Shown piece after piece: positions 52,901 through 64,000 of a stretch of 64,000 bases of DNA. Position numbers and translations under genes: made by a program. Each line of letters opens with the position of its first letter. Within the stretch, counting starts at the first letter, position 1. Origin of the DNA: Vanessa cardui. Its lineage: Eukaryota; Arthropoda; Insecta; Lepidoptera; Nymphalidae. A model generated the notes under the pieces. That model worked only from the letters and a program-made list of their open reading frames with translations. It did no database searches and was not told where the DNA came from. The stretch spans positions 4,464,001 through 4,528,000 of the forward strand of contig NC_061128.1 in assembly GCF_905220365.1 (NCBI RefSeq), in the 5' to 3' direction.

Positions 52901-55900
52901 ATATTTACTTCATACTATTCTTGATAAATTTGAGGTAAATATTTGATTAGTTTGATTAATGAATATTATTAGAGGTTTTCAAACAAGGGAGGATGTATCG
53001 TGGAGTCACGGACTTTTTATATTGGCATTCTTTGCATCATTAGAGATCTACTAAGCATTTCATTAAAAGATTACAACAAAGACAAAATCCTATAATCTTA
53101 TTTAAAATAGGAGCATTAAATACCTTTATTGATTTATTTTAAATTATAAATTTAATATCTTTATTTTATTTAAGAATATAATTTTATTTTGGGTATGATA
53201 ATCAATGTCATTTCTATCAGCAAATTTGTATTGAGGGCAAAATCTAATTTGCTTATATTATTTATAAAATATAATCTTAATTTTTAATAATGTATGATAA
53301 TAAGTCTAGCTATTTTTATACTTAGTACAGTACTTCACAGTTTCCGTAAAAAACCTAACAGTCATTACTTTAAGTGTAAAATCCATATGTTTTACATCAA
53401 ATTAATTTTTCAATACTCTATAATATAACTAAATAAGATTTATATTTAATATAAAATGCATCACATTATTTACTACAGAACAGACAATCATACTAACATA
53501 ACTAGTCAAAACATGAAACATAGATAATGATTTACTAAAAAATATATAATGTCCTTAGCATTATTAAATTAACTTTTTGTACCACACATAATGGTTGCTT
53601 TGAGTACTTACAACTTGATTGACGAATGATAAATTAATGACTACCTACTTGTTTAAAATATCTATCTATGACTATAATAAAGCTCTATTATTTCACTTGC
53701 GTTACTTAAGTGTTTTTATACCAAAGCATATTTCTTGTTGATATCAATAAAGTATATCAAATTTAAATTTGGAATAAACTAAAGTATGTTTCTTGAAACA
53801 GATGCAACATAAAGCTAAGTCTAAAACATTAAAGCTAAAAGTTGATACATCCATTAAAACACCAATAAACAATATAGTCATAACACCAATCAGAAAGCCA
53901 TTACCAAACGAGTTACAATATTAATATAAACATGTTGACTTACACCCGTTGGGTTATCACTGCACCTTATTAAGATTAGGCTAACTTCCAATTAAGATAA
54001 TTGATTTCTCTCCGACCGCCGGTAAGGCCAAAAAAAAATATGTCCGACACAATCCCCGGCCCTTTATCGAGATGTGACGTGAAACAACCTTTACAAAACA
54101 GGTAAAATATATAATTTTTATTTTTTTTATTAAAAAAAATTGCAATGACTGATTACATGTAGCGTCATTGTTTTGACATTAAATGTCAAAGATCTATTAA
54201 AAAAGAGGAGGAGTTTGATTAATGGCAGATACTTATAAAACTTTCAACTCTTTAATAATAATAGTATTTTAATCCCAACATGTCGAAACAAAGAAGATTA
54301 TAATAAAGCTCTCTAAAACTCTACTTCGTTTATGAGATAATAATTTCGATCTGAATTTGACTACTTATTGATAAACTGGTTCTGTATAGACAATATTCTT
54401 CATAAATAAAAGTACGTATGTAAAGTACTTATATTTAAAAAAAAACACATTTAATTATATCAATATGCTATTTATAATGGGATTAGTAAAGCAAATGAAG
54501 TCTACGTGAAAGTATTTTTCGACCGATGTACTATAAAGTATTGTTACTTTCTTTCTTAATATAATTTTTCTTACAAAAATCTTCAACTATTTATAAAAAG
54601 TTTTGCGTTAGAATCAAATATAGACTTCAAAATATTAGAATGATAAATATGATAGCCAACGGACCCCTAATAATGCTTAAGCCGTCTCCAAGTTAATCTC
54701 GACCGAGAATAGAATCCGAGTCCATTTTACTTTATTTCCTCGACGTTAACCTGATAGGGTTTGATCGATGCATTTTAAAATAAATATCAGATTGAATAAT
54801 TTATTGGACTTGATACATTTTTTCTATATAACATAAAACAGTTTGAACCATTTGATCGACTCTTATCTGACCGTTTAAATATTCATTAGCGGATAATAAT
54901 AATTTGTAACACAATATAAATATAACAGAACAATTTATTTAAATTTTGCGGCATTTTACATAGAATATTCACTCATTGTAACTAATAATTAAATATTTAT
55001 CAAAAGCTTTATATGGTGTTTTATTTATACAAATCTGTGTCGATAATTGCAAATAAGCGATATACTTTATTGTAAGCATTTAAATGTTAATTAACGAGCA
55101 ATAAAGTCATCGCAATAAAAGGACGCTTATCTTATATATATTAGCTTTATTTCGATAGATTTCGCCCGCCGAAGACGGGCTCGAGTCAAAACGTTTTAAT
55201 AATTTAATGAATTAATTAATTTATCGAATTTATTTGCATAAATTTTCTATAATACTTATACACGTATGTTATGGTAGACTATACGTAATTAAGTTGATAT
55301 ACAATCGAATCGAATTCCATTCGTATATATATTATTAGAATGATATCGTCATTGTCTGACAAAATTTAAATTTTCTAAGGGTTTTATTACTCAAGTACTA
55401 TTTATTATAAAAAATAGTAAAACAACAGGATGCTCCTACATGTATCTCCGGCGGAAACTTGTATATACGTAACACACACATATAAAGCTTATCGAAGCCT
55501 AATCGATGGCAGCCTTTGCGCATCTCGGCCCGCATTCAAATTTCGAACGCGAACTGTCATGGCGGCCAATCGTAACGTCCGAAAACTGAACGTTGATACG
55601 AAAACAGTGATGGGACATTGACATTGATTTGTTGTTACTTCTGTATTTGTTTAAGACGGATCTACTTCTGAATACTTAAGAGCAATGCTTCGAAATTCAA
55701 AAGTAATTGACTGACAAAATAAGAAGTTCAATGTAATAACTTGATAATTATTTTAAAATAATGTTGTTTTGTTTTATTTAAAAGATTATTTTTAGTATCA
55801 CAGATTTTTAGAATTATTCTTAAAAAAACAACATCAGATTCAATTAAACTTGTATGCATAGCTGCATATATTAAGTAAATAAGTAAGTATCTTGCCAAGA

Positions 55901-56990
55901 ATATATTTTTATAATTAGGTAGTAAATTTAGTCACTCTTGGACTCTACCTAGCGTTGTAAAAAAGTGAATAAATTTTCATCTATCAATTTTAGTTCTTAA
56001 TTTATATATATTATTAAGTTTGAAAATAAATTTTATGAATTATGAATGTGTATCAAATTTGAAAAATCTTATTTGATATAAGTACAGCTACTTACTTTAA
56101 GTAATATTACAATTAAAATTACAATATAATGAATAGAGTTTCAATAAACAAGAACGACAATAAATATATTTTTTTAATATAGATACTAGAAACATGATTA
56201 TCAATCTGTTATTAGAATGAATATTTTCTGCCTAAAATTTTTTTTATAAATTTTACCAAAGATACGGCTGTACCCAAAATTTTTAGTTTTTATTATTAGT
56301 ATTTTTAAAGCATATTAAATAGGCATTACACATATTTATTTAATAACAAGTTTGTTGTTTAATATTATGAAACCGTGATCTTATCAGAAAATGTATGTCC
56401 CGACGGCATAAATATTCCAGATGACTTTTTGGATCTTATTTTCTTCTGAACAATTCTTTATGACATAGATACATATATAAATATTTTTGTAACTATTATA
56501 CTTTATTAGTATTTTATTTCATAATACTTAGATAAAATTAAATCTTCGTATTATTTATTCATAGTTAAAAACAATTCGGTCGTTGTTTATATTTTTCGCT
56601 CGTTATCTTAAATATTAGTAGAGTTATCAGCCGCGCTTTTACACAATCATTTCAATTGATATTTACGGTATTGGTCTAAATCATATGCAGTAAGGTCAAT
56701 GTAGACTCACGAAGTAATGTACATATAACGTATTAACCAAAGAATGAATCCATAAATCTAATAATATTTATAACATAACACTATTAAATACCTTAATTGT
56801 CCTCGTAAGATGCGTATCACTCAAATATCGTTCACTATCACTAATCACTTTTATCGTTGCGATATAAAAACACACTGAAATCATACGCTCCATTCCGTCG
56901 AGTCCATTTTCAATAAGAATATTATCTAGCACAGCTCACAACTTGTGTAAAATAATTATTGCTTTAGCTATATACGATTAAGTAAGGAGA
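49901..56990. other. upstream non-coding sequence, very AT-rich
   Basis: No gene, RNA or intact repeat is recognised. A GATA-type site cluster (AAGATAAGAT at 50511-50520) and a homeodomain-like motif at 50545-50562 lie about 1 kb upstream of exon 1. Either could take part in auto- or cross-regulation, but such short motifs are expected by chance in sequence this AT-rich. From 50700 to 55400 the sequence is almost uniformly A/T with no structure I can name. Confidence 0.5.
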
Positions 56991-56999
56991 TATAAAGAT

Positions 57000-57320
57000 G
57001 TTTTGAATATAGTTCAGTAAGTGCGCAGGCGCGTGAAGCCAGACCGCGGCACGTGAAGCGGCGTCGTTGGGACGCGACCCGACACTAAACCAGTCGTGTG
57101 ACTTTTTGTTGTGAACGCGTCGGCCGCCCTCGGCTCCACTCGGTAACAACCGCCGCTGCGATACACATCCAACCTCATTGGTGGAAACCTCCACGGGCGG
57201 TTTGAGGGCGTGACTTGCAATGGGAGTGTTCTCTTTTTAAATTTTCTTTTTCTCTTTTTGGGCGTGCAGTGGTGTGCGTCAGTCGCGCTCGCGCCGCGAT
57301 TGATAGATGACGTATTATAG
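57000..57320. promoter_or_regulatory. CpG-rich island, possible distal promoter or enhancer
   Basis: About 320 bp of GC- and CpG-rich sequence stands in otherwise extremely AT-rich DNA, 7.5 kb upstream of exon 1. It includes an initiator-like TCAGT followed by CpG-rich sequence near 57279, and a long pyrimidine tract ending in GCAG at about 57230-57270, both on the plus strand. Open frames on the minus strand here reflect low stop density, not clear coding. It could be an alternative promoter or 5' exon of the GATA gene, a promoter for a divergent RNA, or an enhancer. I saw no convincing donor site on the minus strand. Confidence 0.25.
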
Positions 57321-59178
57321 AGGACTTTGTTTTGTTTAATATGAATGGTCATGTTTATTCATTTGAAAAAAATATTTACTGATTAATTAATATATTCACT
57401 CATCATTACAATTTCGAGTCTTTATACCTACATATTATAAAATTATATATATTATGACCTTGTGAAAACTTCATTGTATGAACTCTAACATTTCAATTGC
57501 AATTCAAAGAGCATAATAATACAAAAAAATTGAGACCAATTAAATTTTTAATATGTATATATTTTCATTAGTATCTACCCAAAATACTGGTATTACAATA
57601 TCAGCTTCTTATTTATTTTTGAACAAAGCTAACATTATGTTACATGCTGTTATGCATTAAATAAATAACATTTAATAAGTTAGGATAAAAGTAGAGTAGG
57701 TAGAGTTATGATCACATTATATAATATTATTTTAAATAACAATAATTACCTATGCTATTGTACGTTACACGTATTGTAACTGCAACAATATATTAACCTA
57801 TATCAAATAACTTAGATACCTACTTATACCAGAATATAACATGACGTTGATTATATATTAGTTAGTTAACATTGACATCACTAAGAATTGCTTCCTATTT
57901 TAACCTCATGTATAAGAAAGAGATAGCATTACTTTTAGTTCAGTCAAATTTGTACAATAAGTCAGTAATATAATATTATGTATTACTGACGAGTCTATCA
58001 AAATTAAAACAAAATAAGTACCAACATTTTCATTTAAATTACCTCAACCGCTAAACAAAGGATTGAAACACATTCCTGTATTTAAAGGAGGATGATTAAC
58101 AACTATTATTATACTTAAATAAATATTGATTTATTTTTAAAATGATTAGTATTACAAACAAAAAGAATATTCTCAATATATTAAACCTAAGCATGTCTAG
58201 GTTATTTGAAAGCGACAAACTGACTTACAAAACGATTACCAATAGAAGATACATTTTAAATATATATTGGATATTAACTTGTTTTTAAATTCATTCCACA
58301 CATGTATTGATTACTAATTAACTATAAATCGTTTTAATATTATAATTCATTATTCATCTTTAATTTAATACTTGTTTAGCTATGTTATTCGGTGGTATAT
58401 GGTGAAGTAAATAATATTATGAATAAATATTAGTTAAAGCTGACAAAAAGAATAACTTTCTTTTTTTATTTCTTATATAAGACAGAGATAGCAATACTTA
58501 AGGTTCTGTCAATTTTGTAACACTAAGAGCCGCATCAGTATCATTAGGCGTGTTAGTTTGAAAGTAGCTAAAGGTAAATTACCATTGATTGATCTGAAAT
58601 TGAGAGAGTTTATTTTTTATAGCTTTGTTTATTGGAATATATAAATTGTTTAAAATTAAAAACCAATTATTGTCATTAATATATTACCTACCTGATTAAG
58701 TCCACTTATTAATGAACTGTCACATTTACCACTGGCTTAAAATAGATGGGCACCCACGCTATTTTTAAAGCTTGTTATGAATATTTATCGATACTAAGTA
58801 TATATATTTATAGGCGACTACATAAATAGTAGTGTGTTACATAGTGGTTTATAGTGAGTGCATAAAAAAATAATGATGGCATAATCCTTGTATAGGTACA
58901 AAAATAAAATATCCATAGACAAATACATTCTATAATATAACTGTAAAAACCCTTAATAATATTACCAAATAAAAACTCCTAATAATATGGAACTCCTTAA
59001 ATTGAACATATAAATTAGGAGGTAACTTAGGGTCATAGGTTCCAGTAGGTTAAGCAATTTACCATAATGTTTAATTACTTTGTACTCCAATTTTTTCTCA
59101 TAAAATCTGCAACAAAGATATGCAATAAAAAGTCAAAGTAACCTGTATAATTCGGGAAAAGTCTAGTCTTGAAAATAC

Positions 59179-59207
59179 ATATTTGCAATATAATATATTG
59201 CAAATAT
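59179..59207. repeat. 29-bp near-perfect palindrome
   Basis: The arms are 14 bp with a single central base. Each arm contains ATTTGCAATATA or its complement. The arms include a TTGCAAAT element like POU or C/EBP half-sites. It lies just before a degraded repeat tail. Confidence 0.7.
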
Positions 59208-59221
59208 ATATTTTTCCTTAA

Positions 59222-59275
59222 CATAGCCATTGTCCAATAGTGGGAACAGTAAAAGATATAAGGCTGTTGTTCGAA
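59222..59275 (+). repeat. degraded lepidopteran repeat tail
   Basis: CATTGTCCAATAGTGGGAAC followed by ATATAAGGCTGTTGTT resembles a common lepidopteran repeat end of the form TTTGCCCAGCAGTGGGA...ATAGGCTG. This is recognition from memory of a short diverged piece. Confidence 0.4.
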
Positions 59276-59884
59276 GTATACATATAACTTAATAATTATT
59301 GAACTACAACAAGAGTAAGTAATACGAAAACGAAAACCAATTACACCAAATTAATAAAAATAGAGTCATCTCTTAGTAATTTTTAGCAAAGATTTTGTTT
59401 CATTTATTATCTTTTAATATAAAAATATGATGTTTCATAGCTTTCTTTTATATTATAGCAGCGAACTTTATCAGGTGAAAGCAAATTAGCCCAATGTGAT
59501 TCTAAGCGAGTTTCTTTTTATAATTTATCTCGTGCCCGAAAATGAAGGATGCATGTGTGGACAAAATTTTATCTCCACACTCTCTTTAACAAGGGATGCG
59601 TTTGTTCAGTTGTGAGACATTTACAGCTTATAACTATACATCAGTTTCGCTCTTGATTTTTTTTATGTTTTAGTAGTAGATCTAAAAATAAGGTATATCT
59701 TTAAATAAATTATGCAGTTAATAATAGATCTACAACTTCAAACTTATCTAAAATTATATATAATATATATACATATATATGAATATTAATAAACAAATCA
59801 AGAATCATTAAATGAAATCTCGTATAAAAACTAAAACCATTAAGTGATATTTTTATGAATACAACATATAGTATTACGTTTCAA

Positions 59885-59960
59885 ATCCCGTCTAGTATAG
59901 TGATAATGACTCGTTCATCAATACGAATGGTCGATGGTTCGAATCTATTTGTAAGCAGAT
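59885..59960 (+). repeat. degenerate SINE fragment with tRNA-Asp-like head
   Basis: CCCGTCTAGTATAGTGATAA closely resembles the D-arm/A-box region of tRNA-Asp (TTAGTATAGTGGTTAGTAT). GATGGTTCGAATC follows about 50 bases later as a B box. The acceptor arms do not pair, so this is a SINE or pseudo-tRNA relic. Confidence 0.45.
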
Positions 59961-62900
59961 ATTATTATTAGTCACACGGATATATTTTATAGTTCAAATG
60001 GATATTGTTTTCGTGTTTTCTCCTAATTCGAATAGCCCGTTAAAACATCTTGGTGTCTTTTACACTAAAATATATACTATTTTACATTCGTAGTAATTAC
60101 ATATGGAAACATATAAAAGTAAGTAGGTACCTATTACATTTGATTTCGATTATATAACGCCATTAGACTATGAATAATGTTAGTATTATGCGGATATAAT
60201 CTATAATATATAAATAAATTATAATAACGCAATTATAAACATGATTACCTAGGTAATTAGTACAACTATATAAACTCTAGTCATTATGTGGTAAATAATA
60301 ATATCATTGTTCTATTTTCTTGTTCTTGTTTCGTTAAATTACCTACAATTACTATATAAAAACGTTTACATAGAAATTAAATTATGTTGTAGGTATATTT
60401 AGATAGTTGTTTAAGTTGTAAGCATGAAAAATAAGTAATAAAGAAAATAATTGTGTGATTAAAGATTTTAATTCAACCACTTTGAATTATTCACTAAAAA
60501 CAAATGAATAAAATAAGCTTAAATTTTTGCATATAGAAAATGTCTGTATCATTTAGTAAGTGTAGTAAGATACGACGTTTTACCGTGAGACTAAAAATGA
60601 GACAGGCTTCACAAGATAATATATAATTATAGTCTGTGGCAGATTTTTGTATTGCCCAAAGGCAAATAGAGCTATGATAGAATATTTAAAGAAACACATA
60701 CATTCATACACAGAAAACCATCCATTTTATTATTATTACATGTATATTTTAATATTAGATAATTATACAACATTTTAATCGTCATAACTTTTATTACTTT
60801 TTTAGTTAATGCTAAAAGAGATTTGACAAATTTGTATTGCCTTTTTAAAGTGGAACTTCATTGGTCACGAAAGAAGTAAAGTATATGGACATATTAGTGT
60901 AATGTTTCTATACAGCTGTTACGTTTCAAGATTAAATGTTTCCGACGCCAACAGCTTCATTCCTATCTGTTTAACTACTGAAGGAATTGTAGCTGTTTTA
61001 GTTAAGTATATTATATAATAAATAACTTTATACATTTTTATATAACTTATATTTACTGATCTGTTTCTTTGTTTGCAATAAATATTATTAAATTATTAAT
61101 TAGGTTCAATGGGCTTGATAATGTACAAATTTGCACTTAAGCAAATTTTACGTTAACGAAGGGGACGGTGATGGTACACTGAGTCATAACTGATGCGTGT
61201 ACTTCCTGACGAACTTAAAACATAATTATTATTATTGTTCATCATTAAATCGTCACTGAAATTTCATTTATTTCGCGCATTACCACCAAAATATGTATTA
61301 TACGTAAAATTCTTAGAATCTTAATTACTATGTAGGAAGCCAACTTAGCCATTATTTCTGAATCACGTGAATTATAAAATATTTTGGGAAAAATAAAATA
61401 ACAAATTTGAAAAACTTGTTATATATAAGCACCTGTAGTATAATATATATGTATATTATATATGTATTGTATGTACGGAGACTTTGAAACGTTTAATGTA
61501 GAGCCATAGACGTGGGTGAATGACATCTCTGCACGTGAAGATATGTGTACCTACTTAGCTTCTGACCCTTTGCACATGAAACAATTTTTAAACGACGTAC
61601 TTTCATGACATAAGACGTTTTACTCTATAAAATATTAAACGTTAAAGCCAACATATTTTACGGACTCGCTAATTTGATTGACAAAATTGTTTCTCCTCTT
61701 CCAAATAAGGTATATTTTATGTTTATTTCTTTATCTTACTAAAGTTATTAAAACATATAATTTAATAAAAAACAAGTCTTAAGCTAAGAAATGGGTACTT
61801 ATGAGGATCAAATGGAATCAAAAATTATTTTATATTAGTGTTTTACTTTAACACCAAATTTAATTCGTCATTAAGAATAAATTTAATTAATTATAAGCTA
61901 CCGATTACGAACGGGGGCTCCAACAAGATTTGGTAGGCTGAGCAAAATTTTATTTATTATATTACCTACATTTGTATAGATAATAAAGAAATATGTACAA
62001 TGTACATTAAATACTTTTTAATGCAGGATCTTTAATTTAAATTATATAAATGCAATGAAATGTACGTGAAATGATTATATAGGTATATATATATACAGAA
62101 AAACAACAGCAACTGCACGAAAACCAAGTAAACAGATATTTCCCGTTCCCCTCGACACCCACACGCTCTAAGCAGGCAGCCAGTCTGAATAACATTTAAC
62201 CCCTTTGAAATGTAAAAGCATTACGGAATGAAAAAACAGCACTTATGTACCCCGCGACGCAGATAAACCATCTCTCGTACAAAGCGTACAAAGATACAAT
62301 ACCTCTGAAAGGGTTCAAGAACGCACTTTTAAATTAACACCGCCAACTATTGTAATGACGTAACCGACCCATTTATCACACACAATATTCAACCTTCATA
62401 TGCTAGAGCAAGAAACTCAAATGCAATATACTCGCTTATGTTTCAAATACAGCATAAAATATTAGTCGTCGCAATACCTCTGTTTAAAATAGGACCATTT
62501 ATATTTTTCCTTTTCACGTTATTGTCTCTGCTTGGCAGCGCTTGCAACCGTCACGTTCCAATTTCGAAAAGTGTCGGAACAAAATGGTCGCCGCTTTGTG
62601 CTGTACCCTCGCTTGGTTGAGTTGAATTCGCTAATTTAGCAGATGCTAGCTAGCTTTGATGTTCCGACTTATGGTAGTATGTCGGACATCTAGCTGCTTT
62701 TGATGTTAAAGGTATCCAAAAATGTTTGGGGATTTTGTTCCGGAGCATGATTCGTAATTATTCATACTACATACCGACGTCAAAAGTATCATCCGAACTA
62801 TACAACCAGTCATAGATACAACCTTCCATCAAATAAGACTGGTAACCAAATTGGAACATCACTGTACCGTGTTTACAACTCGACAAAAAAAATCGTATAA

Positions 62901-64000
62901 CAAAGGAGCCGAATTTAAATTCCAATCGAACTTTGACACATGTCTGCCACCATAAACAATGAAAATTCAAATCATCGTTGTGTTCGACAGCCGCCGACCT
63001 AATGCGATTGTGGCCTGCGTTGGCCGTAGTCTATGGCTCTTCATCTATAAATGGGAGCCTTTTCTTTCGCTTTTTCTTCACAAAATCTAAGTCGAGATCG
63101 GCCGATAAGTTATCTCGTGTGAGATGGTCTCAATATCCACAGATGGCCTTGCTCTCGAGTAATCTCTGCGCTCGGCGTGGATATTTTTGACATTTTTTGC
63201 TGTAGTTTCTTTGAAAACGCTTTGTAGTCTAATAAGGACATTATTTTGACGGAGATCACGCCGTTGTAATAATGTAAACACTGATTGAATAAAGATAAAT
63301 AAGACAATCAGGATGACATGAATGTAGGGGTTTTGTTGTGGTATGAATTTGTCTCACATTTTGTACTTACAAGCAGATGTTTCTTGTCTTTTTTTGATAT
63401 TTTTTCTTTATAATTGTTCCTATATTTAAATATTTAAAAAATTGAATGTTATACGAATAGCGCCCATAAATACAGCAATTGTTTCTAATATAAATTAAAA
63501 ATTGCCCTTCAACGGGAAAAGCAAGCGTTATTGCCACCAATGTTTTAGATTAAGGACGTAAATGCATTGACCTAAAAATATATTATGGTACCCATTCGTC
63601 AGTAGTATCTAAGAAGAAAGTCGCCATTTATTGTTTACTTTTAATACTTAATTTATCTAATCGCATATTAATAGTAACTTAAACATAAATAAATAACATT
63701 GATATTAAATTTGATATGTTAATAATTTTATTCGATATTTAACATTATACCTCTACCCGAATAATAACCGTACACAAAAATCTATCAAAAAAATCTTAAT
63801 ATGATCATTATTATCATTTGATTACATTAAGAATGTTTAATTTCTAAAAACACGCGTTGGTGTGTTTCTTTTAAAGTTAATTGCGACTTAAGAAATTGAA
63901 AGCGAAGTTTCCTATCCTTGATATACAACTTTATTTTAAGTTTATGAGTTGATTATTTTAAGCATAAACATTGGCCCGAATATTCTAACAGATAAAATAT

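Larger units (their letters stand above)
57321..64000. other. distal upstream non-coding sequence
   Basis: No gene is recognised. It contains a 29-bp palindrome (59179-59207), a degraded repeat tail (59222-59275), a tRNA-like SINE fragment (59885-59960) and one TAGGTACCTA palindrome (60124). From about 62100 to 63200 base composition is more balanced, but no coding frame is convincing. The nearest upstream gene is outside the window. Confidence 0.5.

Noticed and set aside
57014..57352. Minus-strand 112-codon open frame in the upstream GC-rich island
   Set aside because: Two overlapping frames are open there because stop codons are rare in GC-rich sequence; the residues show no family resemblance.
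57961..57990. Hairpin with 10-bp perfect arms and a 10-base loop
   Set aside because: Several such hairpins are expected by chance in 64 kb of AT-rich DNA.

Overview
This is animal nuclear DNA, not prokaryotic. It is about two-thirds A+T by eye, has very long introns, GT-AG splice sites and short degenerate repeats. Several repeats are tRNA-derived SINE fragments of a lepidopteran style: a hallmark SINE with A and B boxes, and a SINE/LINE tail ending in runs of GACAGACAG. A moth or butterfly is the best guess.

The one gene I can support is on the minus strand. It encodes a GATA zinc-finger transcription factor that best matches pannier (pnr). Three coding exons fall in the window: exon 1 (49489-49234, with the start codon), exon 2 (26495-25959, N-terminal activation region) and exon 3 (16269-16124, N-terminal GATA finger). 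All splice sites are GT-AG and the phases are compatible (1, 1, 0). Together the exons give 313 codons from the first ATG. The DNA-binding C-terminal finger is not visible anywhere in 1-16123, so the gene must continue beyond the left edge. A possible 15-nt in-frame microexon (16550-16564) lies just upstream of exon 3.

Layout: 1-16123 is the start of the intron after exon 3. 16565-25958 is the intron between exon 2 and the microexon/exon 3. 26496-49233 is a 22.7-kb first intron. 49490 to about 49900 is the proximal promoter/5'UTR region. The rest, to 64000, is upstream sequence with no recognisable gene. The long non-coding stretches hold SINE fragments, an imperfect fold-back (22092-22435), a diverged direct repeat, palindromes and GC-rich islands. 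Such islands are plausible cis-regulatory elements for a developmental regulator. I see no transposase, reverse transcriptase, rRNA, intact tRNA or CRISPR array.

I found no undescribed multi-gene system. The observations most worth checking are the candidate microexon, the fold-back element and a G-quadruplex motif inside a SINE-like fragment.
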